Positions 17,301-25,899 of a stretch of DNA of 36,592 nt are shown one piece after another (position 1 is the first letter of the stretch; each line of letters opens with the position of its first letter). The stretch lies in assembly GCA_001798715.1 (NCBI GenBank), contig MGSF01000002.1, positions 1 to 36,592 on the forward strand. The letters are read 5' to 3'. This stretch comes from Deltaproteobacteria bacterium RIFCSPLOWO2_02_FULL_50_16 (GTDB lineage Bacteria > UBA10199 > 2-02-FULL-50-16). A program made the translations under genes and the position numbers. The notes under the pieces were generated by a model. The model did not search any database, was not told the origin of the DNA, and saw nothing but the letters and a program-made list of their open reading frames with translations.

Positions 17301-18089
17301 TTAGTTTTTATTCCAGCGGGGGGATCGTTTTTCTAAAAAAGCCGTCAGCCCCTCTTGGGCCTCGGGGGTGACCTGTAGATCGGCCAGGGTTTGGGCGGCA
17401 TATATATGTTTTTCTGCGAAATTCTTTTCCCTTAATTCGTGGATAAACTTTTTGGCGATTCGCAGGGCCTGGGGTGAGCTACTGATAAGGTCTTTGATTA
17501 ATTTTTCGGTGGCCTGTTCCAGGGCCTCCCCCCCTTTTTCGATTCGGTGAATGAGACCTATCCTTAGTGCCTTTTGGCTGTCAAAGCGTTCGGCGCTCAA
17601 GACCAGGGCCCGTGTCTGTGACTCTCCGATCTTGACCATCACAAAAGGGGCAATACAGGCGGGGATGAGGCCTATGCGGACCTCGCTAAAACTAAAGAGG
17701 GTTTCTTCGAGGGCCAGGACATAATCACAGACGCTCAAGAGACCCAGTCCTCCGCCAAAGACGGCACCATGGGCCACCGCCATGACGGGCTTGGGCAACT
17801 CATTTATTTTTTCCAAGAGGATGGAAAACTGACGGGCCCACTCAAAATTTTGTTGATGGGTGTTTTTGAGGCTTTTCTGCATCATTGTGATGTCACCCCC
17901 GGCACAGAAGACCTTACCATTTCCTTTGAGGAGGACAGCACGAATGGAGTCCTCTAGAGCAACAGTGGTGAAGGCATGGTGAAGTTCCGTGACCAACGGG
18001 GTATTGAGGGCGTTATTGACGTCAGGGCGATTGAGCGCGATGGTTAGGACACCATCCTTTTTTTCAACAGAAATGGTTTGATAGTTCAT
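17301..18089 (-). CDS. Enoyl-CoA hydratase/isomerase family protein
   Basis: GNGKVFCAGGDITMM, AHGAVFGGGLGLLSVCDYVLALEETLFSFSEVRIGLIP crotonase signature. Confidence 0.9.
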   Translation of the reverse strand: MNYQTISVEKKDGVLTIALNRPDVNNALNTPLVTELHHAFTTVALEDSIRAVLLKGNGKVFCAGGDITMMQKSLKNTHQQNFEWARQFSILLEKINELPKPVMAVAHGAVFGGGLGLLSVCDYVLALEETLFSFSEVRIGLIPACIAPFVMVKIGESQTRALVLSAERFDSQKALRIGLIHRIEKGGEALEQATEKLIKDLISSSPQALRIAKKFIHELREKNFAEKHIYAAQTLADLQVTPEAQEGLTAFLEKRSPRWNKN

Positions 18090-18112
18090 ACAACAATAAC
18101 TTTCACTCGTTT

Positions 18113-18158
18113 GCCCTGCAAAAATAATTTCTGCATGCGGAAATTATTTTTGCAGGGC
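18113..18158. repeat. Perfect 19-bp inverted repeat in intergenic gap
   Basis: GCCCTGCAAAAATAATTTC (18113-18131) / GAAATTATTTTTGCAGGGC (18140-18158), 8-nt spacer TGCATGCG. Confidence 0.9.
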
Positions 18159-18159
18159 C

Positions 18160-18684
18160 CTATAATTCCCAATAAAGATCAAGACATGTATTCGAGGCCT
18201 CGTTTCCTGTTCGAAATCCGGCCTTGACCTTGTCGCCGATCTTGATGGGACGATTGCGATTGACGAGATAACCCTTGACGATTGTGCACACCCCCTTCAT
18301 CAGGACATCGATCTGATAATAAGGCGCCTGGATCTCAAGTCCAGAGCCTCCGCGTTCCACAAAGGTATAGGTAAAAATTTCTCCCACGGGATTCTTGATC
18401 TCTTCCCAGATCATGGGTTTATGACAATCGGGACAATCGGCACGCGGAGGAAGCCAGAGTTCCCCCTTTCCCTTGCTAATGGGACAGTTATCATTGACGC
18501 ATTTTGTGGCGAGGAGTTTTCCCTGGGTCAGGCCTTTAAAGTAGGGGGTGAGCATCCCGTAGGTATGATGATGTGTCCCTACTTCACCAAATCGAGGGAG
18601 ATCAATAACCCAGGCCCCCCCCTTTTCTTTATATTTTGTCTTATCGCCAATAAATTGAACACGATCAGTAGTTGCACCACTCAT
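18160..18684 (-). CDS. Zn-ribbon/OB-fold (DUF35-type) acyl-CoA-associated protein
   Basis: CVNDNCPISKGKGELWLPPRADCPDCHKPMIWEEIKNPVGEIFTYTFVERGG; adjacent to a thiolase-like gene, as is usual for this family. Confidence 0.82.
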   Translation of the reverse strand: MSGATTDRVQFIGDKTKYKEKGGAWVIDLPRFGEVGTHHHTYGMLTPYFKGLTQGKLLATKCVNDNCPISKGKGELWLPPRADCPDCHKPMIWEEIKNPVGEIFTYTFVERGGSGLEIQAPYYQIDVLMKGVCTIVKGYLVNRNRPIKIGDKVKAGFRTGNEASNTCLDLYWEL

Positions 18685-18695
18685 GATTTTCCTCC

Positions 18696-20099
18696 TTACC
18701 AAGCCTTTTCGAGGACACCGACAGTCACATGACTGCCCACGCCCGCATGAGAAATATAACAGCCTTTTTTAGGTTTTCCCTGAATCTGAAGGCTCTCCCA
18801 GTCCTTTGGTTTTTTCTTGCCAAAACGTTCCCACATCTTGGGATCACCATGGAATTTGTCGTATTTGCCCTGAAGTTGCCACATCACCTCACTCGCTGAG
18901 AAGATCCCCGTGGCCCCGACGGCATGCATGGTGCCCAGAAGACCGCCTGAGAGATTTGCAGGGCACTTTCCCTGCCTTCCCGTCTTGGGGTTTTTCAGAT
19001 AACAGTCGCCGGATCTCACATATTCTTGTTCCTCGCCATAGAGAGTCAGTCCGACATCCCCATAAGTCTGAAGATCTGAAATCGTAAAGGCATCATGGGT
19101 TTCAATGAGATCAAGATCTTCGATGGGATTGTTGATACCTGCCATGCGATAACAGAGATAAGCTGCAAATCTCGTGGCTCCAAAGCTCTCAAATCCGGGC
19201 CAACGACCTTTTTGCTTCTCCATATCTTTGTAGAGTTTTTCATAATCACTCGACTTTTCATGAGGGAGCAGGGGGATCTCCATAGGACGGCGATCTCCCG
19301 TTCGGAGCGTGTGGGAACCCCCGGCAGTGTAAAGGAGGACGGGCTTGTCGGTCAGCTTGTAAGCCAGCTCTTCGGTACACAAGAGCATGGAGGCGGACCC
19401 CACGGACATCGCACAACACTCGAGAAAACGCAGGGGATCACAGACGATGTCTCCTGCCAGAACTTCTGCGACCGTGTGTTTTCCCGGCTGTTGAGAAAAG
19501 GGAGAATGGTAGGCGTAACCGCGATTTTTAACGGCAATCTCGGCACGAACTTTTTCATCGACACCATACATCTCCTGAAAGCGCCGGGCCATAGAGGCAT
19601 AGTAACTGGCGTAAATTCGAGCGAGGCGCGTCTCAAAATCCTTGCAGGCGGCAGTGGCGATATAATAATTTCCTGTCCACGTCACCACTTCGTCCATGCG
19701 TTCCCATCCCAGGACGAGTGTACAATCTGAGAGACCGCTGGCAATGGTTGTGGCCCCGGCCAAGAGGGCAGTTCCCCCAGTGGCCCCACCCGTTTTGACT
19801 CCCATATTATAAAGAAGATCCAGTCCCAAATAATCATGGACCTTGGCCTCACAGAGGAGTTGATCTTGAAAATGATCGGCAAATTCTCCATAAACGGCAA
19901 AGTTGATGAGATTTTTGATCTCCAAGGGATCCATCTTGAGGTCGTTTTCCTCAAGCATCATACGGAAGGCCATCATTGTAAGCTCTTCGAGCTTTTTTTC
20001 CGGATAAGACTTTCGAAAATCCGTCATCCCACAAGCGACGGCATAAACCGGCCGGGACCATTTGGGGATTCTGAGATTTCCTTTTCCAAACTTGATCAT
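18696..20099 (-). CDS. Thiolase-fold protein (SCP2/Ltp2-like), apparently lacking the nucleophilic Cys
   Basis: VKTGGATGGTALLAGATTIASGLSDCTLVLGWERMDEV aligns with thiolase VNRACASGLQAI...GGMESM; NLSGGLLGTMHAVGATG aligns with NVNGGAIALGHPLGASG; AAAGGAG before the ATG at 20099. Confidence 0.8.
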   Translation of the reverse strand: MIKFGKGNLRIPKWSRPVYAVACGMTDFRKSYPEKKLEELTMMAFRMMLEENDLKMDPLEIKNLINFAVYGEFADHFQDQLLCEAKVHDYLGLDLLYNMGVKTGGATGGTALLAGATTIASGLSDCTLVLGWERMDEVVTWTGNYYIATAACKDFETRLARIYASYYASMARRFQEMYGVDEKVRAEIAVKNRGYAYHSPFSQQPGKHTVAEVLAGDIVCDPLRFLECCAMSVGSASMLLCTEELAYKLTDKPVLLYTAGGSHTLRTGDRRPMEIPLLPHEKSSDYEKLYKDMEKQKGRWPGFESFGATRFAAYLCYRMAGINNPIEDLDLIETHDAFTISDLQTYGDVGLTLYGEEQEYVRSGDCYLKNPKTGRQGKCPANLSGGLLGTMHAVGATGIFSASEVMWQLQGKYDKFHGDPKMWERFGKKKPKDWESLQIQGKPKKGCYISHAGVGSHVTVGVLEKAW

Positions 20100-20207
20100 G
20101 ACCAACTCCTTTGATTGGGACTATTAACGAGAAATTGCACAAAAAGCTATCACCAGAAGAGAGGATCCGTCAAGGATCTCATTTGAAGGCCATATTCTTT
20201 TTAGTGG

Positions 20208-23200
20208 CTAATTTGTCAGTCTTGAAGCGAGACCGGAGATTTGCATGAATCGAGAGGTCAGGCGCTCAATCATCTCACTCTGGACCCTGGTTGTCACCTC
20301 TTGTTCATCCACCTTTTCCGGCTTGATGGCCAAATCTCGCAGCATGATCCAAAAATCACGCCGTTCTTCACAGGATTGAATAATAGGCTGTGAGACAAGG
20401 ACGCGGTTTAGTTTATTGGTGTTTTCATCGATGACCCAGACAAAGGGGAATCTTCCCTTGCGTTTCTCTTCACTCATGTCAAGGAACTCGGCCACGGGGA
20501 CCATTGTGTCATTCCACGTTTCACGGGGGGCTATTTTAAAGTGTTTACGAAAGCGCCCTTCGGTCACGGCAAAATCGGCAAAGGTGATGGGAAGCTCCAT
20601 GGAGGCCTCTTTTCCCTCATCATCAATGTATTTTAACGTCGTTTTTGACCAGACCTGATCAATGTCCGGATTACCTTCCAGGTCGCAACATTCACTCAAG
20701 GTCTTGCCCTTGTCAGGATTGTAGCTTAAGTGGGGATAGGCCCGCGATTCCAGGGCCAGCCGGGCCTGAATGGCGGAAACAGTATCCCCCACACCATGTT
20801 CCGGAGGACATGTTGTATAAATATTGAAGAGGGCGGGACGCTTGGCATTCAGTCCCTGAATAAACCCCTCAACCAGGTGAGAAATCCGTGCCATGCTACT
20901 TTGTAGGATGTAGGGAACTCGATGGGCCATTCCAATGAGCGAGATTTCCTTGCGCACTTCCTCTTTTCCTTTGTGGGCCTTTCCGTAATCGGCCATGTCA
21001 GAGATCTGACCGACAAAACCCGAGGTGCAGGCCTGTCCTCCCGTGTTGGAATAAACTTGTGTATCCACGATCATGACCTTGATGGGCCTTCCCGTCATAA
21101 TCATGCGGGAGAGGTTTTGAAAACCGATATCATACATGGAGCCATCGCCGCCCATGGCCACTACCGGAGGAGAGAGAAGAAATTCTTCGTCGGTAAAATC
21201 ATTCCAATTGTAGTAGGTAAAAAACTCGTCATGGACTTTGGGATCGTAGGCATTGTCCAGCTCGAGTTCGGCAATGCGAATCGCCTTAAATCCATCGGCC
21301 ATCTTACGCATGTGTCCCTCAAAGACCCCCATGGCCATCGAGGCGGCATCCTGAAAGAGATGATTGGCCCAAGGAAAGGGATAGGGATTTAAGGGATAAG
21401 TGGAGGCCCATACGGTGGTGCATCCCGTGTTATTAATCATGCCCAAAGAAGCCCTGCCGCGGCCACTGATGCCTTGGGTGTATTGCCACTTAAGATTCTT
21501 CAGCGTGTCGAGCGTTTTCTGAACCCGCGCGATCCTTATTGGATCAGGTCCGCGGCCATTTCCTTGAAGTTTTTCCTTGATGAGGAATTCTAAACGGTCG
21601 CTAAGAGAGGTGATCTTTTCCAGGTGTTTGGGGATTCGAGATTGCATCAAGGCAGTAATGGTGGCGGTGAATAGGTGGATGACGGTCTTTTCGGCACATC
21701 CTATACAGGCCCCGTCGCCGCCGGACATGGAAAGGTAAACATCCTTGTCCAAAAGGATGGTTTCCAGAGACCCGATGGCTTCATCCAGATTTTCGACCTT
21801 AATGTGTTTTTGTTGTGTATTGGGGAGATCCAGCCAGTAATTCCAGTTGCGGCGAAGAAAGTCGGCGGATTCTGTGGTTTCCGGTGTGGTCAATAAGGCG
21901 TGATCATTGCATTCTACGACACATTCCATACAGCCTTTACAGGCCTGTGGATTGACGGTAATCGAAAGGAGACCTCCATGGCCGGGCGCCTCCTTTTCCT
22001 TGACTCTGAAAAAGGGTTTGGTGATTGTAAATTCAAAACCACTCATCTCATTTTTAAAAAGATTAAATCCCTTTTCAAGCTCCTTCATTTCACTGTCGTC
22101 AAAATGACTTTCCGTGATTGTTTCAGCGATAGCCTGATCCATAAGATTTCGGACAGAAGCTTCATCATTGGCTTCGCAAATTTTGGCATGGAGTTTTTTG
22201 ACTAGTGTATCGGCCGTCTTTTTTAAGAGTCTTGTCGGCTGATCGGCCTTTTCCAGACGCCTGATGGTGGTCTCCACAATCTCCGAGACATCGTTGACGA
22301 GTCCTGGGATGGCGGAGTCTGGACAAACGGTCCAGCAATTGCCGCAACCCGTGCATTTTTCGGCCACCCATTTTGGGTATTCGTAACGAATGGACGTCAT
22401 GTCGCGAAATGTCGCCGTTGACGCGGGAATAAGGCTTAAGGCAATAAAGGGATCGGCCAGACTGTCGTTGGAGTAACCTCCAGAGTAAAAATTGCCTGTT
22501 TGTTCCCAAAATCGACGGATATCTGTAGTCGGGGTTTTAGAGACGGGGAGTCTCTCGGTCATGATGGGTAACAAGGGTTTTTCGTACCGGTTTTCCCTGC
22601 TGGTTTCTTTAGTTTTTGACTTTTTGAGGGTCTTGTATTTGACTTCTTGAATTTCTTTAAACCCCCGTTTAACCACGCGCAGGTTGTCTTCAACCACACG
22701 CCTTCCCTTTTTGCCAAACTTGTCGTTCAGTTGGTTTTCAATGGCCTTAAACAAGTTTTCTTCACTGAGTTGGGTGGCTTTCATGATGGGAGAGGCTGCA
22801 AAAAAGCAGCCCTGGAAGGCGATCCCCTGCATCCTAAACTGGAGCTCTGGATTTTGCGCCTCTTCTTTGGCGATTTTCAGGGCATCGATGAAGTAAAAAT
22901 GGATTTCATTGTCTTCGATGATTGTTTGAAAATAGGGAGGAATGGAATCCCAAACCTTTTCAGGGGAGACCAGTTCACTCTGGAGGACAAAGATCCCACC
23001 CTTTTTGAGACCTGATAAGGGGTTGGAATGACCAAAGACCTTGGGATCGGGGGACATGACCACATCGACGTAATGATATTCGGAATTGAGACGGATGGGC
23101 TCTTTGGCGGCGGATAAATAAAAGGTTGTGGGTTGACCTTTCTTCTCAGAACCGTACTTGGGATTGGCCTTGATGTAATATCCGAAAAGATCAAAAAGGG

Positions 23201-24728
23201 TCAGGGCCATATTTTTACCGGTCGTAATGGCTCCCCATCCACCGATCGAATGAAGACGTACAGTAATGCTGTCCTTGGGCATGAGATTGGGATTTTCGCT
23301 CCCTCGTAAGGCCAGGTTTTTGATATCAGGATAAAGTTTTTGAATATTTTTTTGATAGGATTCCTGCTCCGGTGTAATGGCTTGATGCCGGACAAAGTCA
23401 ATTGAAAGATAAAACATCTTTCTTTTTTCGCCGGTCTCCAACATGTTTTCGACAGCGGCAATTAATCCTTCGGGCTGGAGATCACGACTCCCCATTCCAA
23501 AGGAAGAGGAATACAGGGGAGGGGCGTCTTTAAGGGTTTTGTAAACGGCATAATCGGGGTAGGGGAGTTGGGGTACATGGGCGGCGCCATTTTCAAGACA
23601 CTTGCTGATAGCAGCACGCGTCTCTCGCATCAAGGGCAGGTCTTCAGCTAAAGGCTGGTCCAACCGCTCGAGGATGGTGACCCCTTTGCGTCCTTTAAGG
23701 ATTTTTCCTATGAGATCTCCGGGGAAGGGACGATACACGGTCATATCCACGACACCGATTTTTAAGTGACGTGTTTTACGAAGATAGTCGGCCACCACCT
23801 CGGCACTGGAAATAACGCTTCCCTGACCCATTAAAATGTAGTCGGCATCATCAGTTTTGTAAGTATTGATGCGATGGTAACGCCGTCCCGTGAGCTCATA
23901 AAACTCGTCCATGACCTGTTCAACGATCTTTTCAATATGGTCAAAGAAGAAGGGGCGTTGGGTGGCCACACTTTGCATGTAGGAATCTTGATTTTGGACG
24001 GGGCCCGACATCACGGGATTATCCACGGTCCACAATTCCGGGATACGACGCCTCGTATTTCCGTAGATGAGGCGTTGTGCCGGAGTAGGGGTGTCGATGA
24101 TATCATCGGGATGACCCAAAAATTCTTCAATCAGCTCTCGTTCGGGAATAAGAACGGACTCCATGAGGTGGGTGGTGAGAAAGCCGTCCTGACCGATGGC
24201 ACCAGGGGTCAGGGAAAGTTCGGCGATCTTGTGAGCGATAAGATTGAGGTCCGCAGCACCCTGGACATCCTTGGCAAAGAGCTGGAAAAAACCGGTATCA
24301 TCGATTGCGTGATAATCATCATGGCCGGCATGGACGTTGAGACTGGTTTTGGTCATGGCGCGGCATCCAATATTAAGGATATAGGTGAGGCGTTTTCCGA
24401 CGGCGGCATAGAGGGACTCGTGCATATAGGCGATTCCCTGACCCGAAGAAAAGTTGGTGGCCCGGAGCCCCGTCATGGCCATCCCTGCCGTAACGGCGGC
24501 GGCGGCGTGTTCGCCTTCTGGTTCGATAAAAATAAGGGGTTTATTGGAGGTGTTGAGATAACCTTGTGCCGTTTCACTGGCCCAGAGTTCCCCCATGGGG
24601 GTTGAGGGGGTGATGGGATAGGCCCCGGCGGCATCGCTCGCATTTCTTTCACACAGGATGACGGCGGTGTTGCCGTCGGTTACATCCTTAATACCAGGGT
24701 ATTTCACCTTCTTGTTTTTCTGATTCAT
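20208..24728 (-). CDS. Pyruvate:ferredoxin (flavodoxin) oxidoreductase-like enzyme, enlarged single-chain form
   Basis: GNTAVILCERNASDAAGAYPITPSTPMGE (PFOR domain I), SIGGWGAITTGKNMA (gamma domain), CTGCGNCWTVCP and CKGCMECVVEC ferredoxin clusters, GACIGCAEKT...NNTGCTTVW and GGDGSMYDIGFQNLSR...YSNTGGQ TPP-binding region. Confidence 0.88.
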   Translation of the reverse strand: MNQKNKKVKYPGIKDVTDGNTAVILCERNASDAAGAYPITPSTPMGELWASETAQGYLNTSNKPLIFIEPEGEHAAAAVTAGMAMTGLRATNFSSGQGIAYMHESLYAAVGKRLTYILNIGCRAMTKTSLNVHAGHDDYHAIDDTGFFQLFAKDVQGAADLNLIAHKIAELSLTPGAIGQDGFLTTHLMESVLIPERELIEEFLGHPDDIIDTPTPAQRLIYGNTRRRIPELWTVDNPVMSGPVQNQDSYMQSVATQRPFFFDHIEKIVEQVMDEFYELTGRRYHRINTYKTDDADYILMGQGSVISSAEVVADYLRKTRHLKIGVVDMTVYRPFPGDLIGKILKGRKGVTILERLDQPLAEDLPLMRETRAAISKCLENGAAHVPQLPYPDYAVYKTLKDAPPLYSSSFGMGSRDLQPEGLIAAVENMLETGEKRKMFYLSIDFVRHQAITPEQESYQKNIQKLYPDIKNLALRGSENPNLMPKDSITVRLHSIGGWGAITTGKNMALTLFDLFGYYIKANPKYGSEKKGQPTTFYLSAAKEPIRLNSEYHYVDVVMSPDPKVFGHSNPLSGLKKGGIFVLQSELVSPEKVWDSIPPYFQTIIEDNEIHFYFIDALKIAKEEAQNPELQFRMQGIAFQGCFFAASPIMKATQLSEENLFKAIENQLNDKFGKKGRRVVEDNLRVVKRGFKEIQEVKYKTLKKSKTKETSRENRYEKPLLPIMTERLPVSKTPTTDIRRFWEQTGNFYSGGYSNDSLADPFIALSLIPASTATFRDMTSIRYEYPKWVAEKCTGCGNCWTVCPDSAIPGLVNDVSEIVETTIRRLEKADQPTRLLKKTADTLVKKLHAKICEANDEASVRNLMDQAIAETITESHFDDSEMKELEKGFNLFKNEMSGFEFTITKPFFRVKEKEAPGHGGLLSITVNPQACKGCMECVVECNDHALLTTPETTESADFLRRNWNYWLDLPNTQQKHIKVENLDEAIGSLETILLDKDVYLSMSGGDGACIGCAEKTVIHLFTATITALMQSRIPKHLEKITSLSDRLEFLIKEKLQGNGRGPDPIRIARVQKTLDTLKNLKWQYTQGISGRGRASLGMINNTGCTTVWASTYPLNPYPFPWANHLFQDAASMAMGVFEGHMRKMADGFKAIRIAELELDNAYDPKVHDEFFTYYNWNDFTDEEFLLSPPVVAMGGDGSMYDIGFQNLSRMIMTGRPIKVMIVDTQVYSNTGGQACTSGFVGQISDMADYGKAHKGKEEVRKEISLIGMAHRVPYILQSSMARISHLVEGFIQGLNAKRPALFNIYTTCPPEHGVGDTVSAIQARLALESRAYPHLSYNPDKGKTLSECCDLEGNPDIDQVWSKTTLKYIDDEGKEASMELPITFADFAVTEGRFRKHFKIAPRETWNDTMVPVAEFLDMSEEKRKGRFPFVWVIDENTNKLNRVLVSQPIIQSCEERRDFWIMLRDLAIKPEKVDEQEVTTRVQSEMIERLTSRFMQISGLASRLTN

Positions 24729-24888
24729 AAGTCATTCCTTATAGTTATACTCTCCCTCTTCTCTACGATTTATCCCTCATTGAGATCAAGTAAATATTTC
24801 ACCTCACCATAAAGAGGCTAGCATAAGAAAATAAAAATAGAAGTAAATTAATCATATATTTATTACAAATGATTATTTTCAATAAATA

Positions 24889-24974
24889 TCAATAGGTTAA
24901 AAGGATGGTGGCCACTTCCCCTTATTAAAGGCCTCATGGGGATCGAGGAGGTGTTTGAATGGGTATCTCGTCTC
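24889..24974 (-). pseudogene. Possible remnant C-terminal tail of an FAD-linked oxidase (GlcD-like)
   Basis: In frame just after the epimerase stop the - strand reads ETRYPFKHLLDPHEAFNKGKWPPSFLTY*, resembling the DPxxxFNPGK tail of FAD-linked oxidases. Confidence 0.3.
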
Positions 24975-25379
24975 TCATGATTTTTCCGACAATTCAATCA
25001 AAACACCCCCCATGGATTTGGGGTGAATAAAGGCGATCTTTCTGCCGTGGGCCCCTAGTTGAGGAGTGGCATCGATGAGTTTGACACCCTCTCGCTTGAG
25101 CTTTTCCAGGTAATTTTCAATGTCGTTAACCTCTAAACAGATGTGATGGATACCGGCCCCTTTTTTTTCAATGAACTTCGCTATGGGACTGTCGGGGGTC
25201 GTGGGGCTAATGAGCTCCAAAAGGGTTGAACCTATTGAAAAAAAAGCCGTTTTGACGTTTTGATCTGCAACGATCTCGACATGTTCGGGATCCTTGCCCA
25301 AGAGTCTTTGATAGAGGGCGATGGCTGTTTCCAGATCTTGGACGGCAATCCCAATATGGTGGATGTATTTAAAGGGCAT
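24975..25379 (-). CDS. mce: Methylmalonyl-CoA epimerase (glyoxalase/VOC superfamily)
   Basis: IHHIGIAVQDLETAIALYQRLLG...GAGIHHICLEVNDIENYLEKLKREGVKLID...GAHGRKIAFIHPKSMGGVLIEL. ORF extends to 25439; the ATG at 25379 fits best. Confidence 0.88.
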   Translation of the reverse strand: MPFKYIHHIGIAVQDLETAIALYQRLLGKDPEHVEIVADQNVKTAFFSIGSTLLELISPTTPDSPIAKFIEKKGAGIHHICLEVNDIENYLEKLKREGVKLIDATPQLGAHGRKIAFIHPKSMGGVLIELSEKS

Positions 25380-25392
25380 GATTTCCTTGAAT

Positions 25393-25818
25393 TTAAGAAG
25401 TGTATATGTAGTCTTTAAGTTGCTTGTTTTCGAAATCAACCTCTTCCATTTTTCGACGCAATATATCCCGCATGGTGATCATCCCGATGACCTGATTCTT
25501 GTCTAAAATGGGCATCCGGCGGCATTTTGTCTCATTCATCTTTTGGTAACAGGCCTCGATGGTTTCCTGGATGTCAATAGTGCAGACATTGGGGGTCATG
25601 ACTTTGGCGATTTTTGTTTTTTTAGGATCGAGATCTTTGGCGATCACGGCATTGAGCAAGTCTCGTTCAGTGAAGATGCCGACAAGTTTATTATTATCCA
25701 GGACCAGGACACTTCCGACCTTGGCTTTTAACATGATGTAAGCCGCCTCTGTGACGGTCTTTTCGGGAGAAACAGAGATGACCTCTTTTTTGGGAAAGGA
25801 ATTTGAAAGAAAAGCCAT
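25393..25818 (-). CDS. CBS-domain pair protein
   Basis: VSPEKTVTEAAYIMLKAKVGSVLVLDNNKLVGIFTERDLL and CTIDIQETIEACYQKMNETKCRRMPILDKNQVIGMITMRDIL; GGAGGT before the ATG at 25818. Confidence 0.9.
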   Translation of the reverse strand: MAFLSNSFPKKEVISVSPEKTVTEAAYIMLKAKVGSVLVLDNNKLVGIFTERDLLNAVIAKDLDPKKTKIAKVMTPNVCTIDIQETIEACYQKMNETKCRRMPILDKNQVIGMITMRDILRRKMEEVDFENKQLKDYIYTS

Positions 25819-25857
25819 AGTTACCTCCATTTTTTGGCAAATAATATACCCCTGGGG

Positions 25858-25874
25858 TTTTCAATGTATAGTGG
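25858..25874 (+). promoter_or_regulatory. Repeated intergenic motif TTTTCAATGTATAGTGG, copy 1
   Basis: Exact 17-nt match to the reverse complement of 31983-31999. Confidence 0.55.
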
Positions 25875-25899
25875 GAAATGGCCGCCTTAGTATAGCAGT

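Noticed and set aside
19095-19730. 211-aa + strand ORF
   Set aside because: Antisense to the thiolase-like gene, no family features.
20922-21392. 156-aa + strand ORF
   Set aside because: Shadow ORF opposite conserved TPP-binding region of the PFOR-like gene.
23874-24605. 243-aa + strand ORF
   Set aside because: Fully antisense to the well-supported PFOR-like gene; sequence is low-information mirror coding with no recognised motif.
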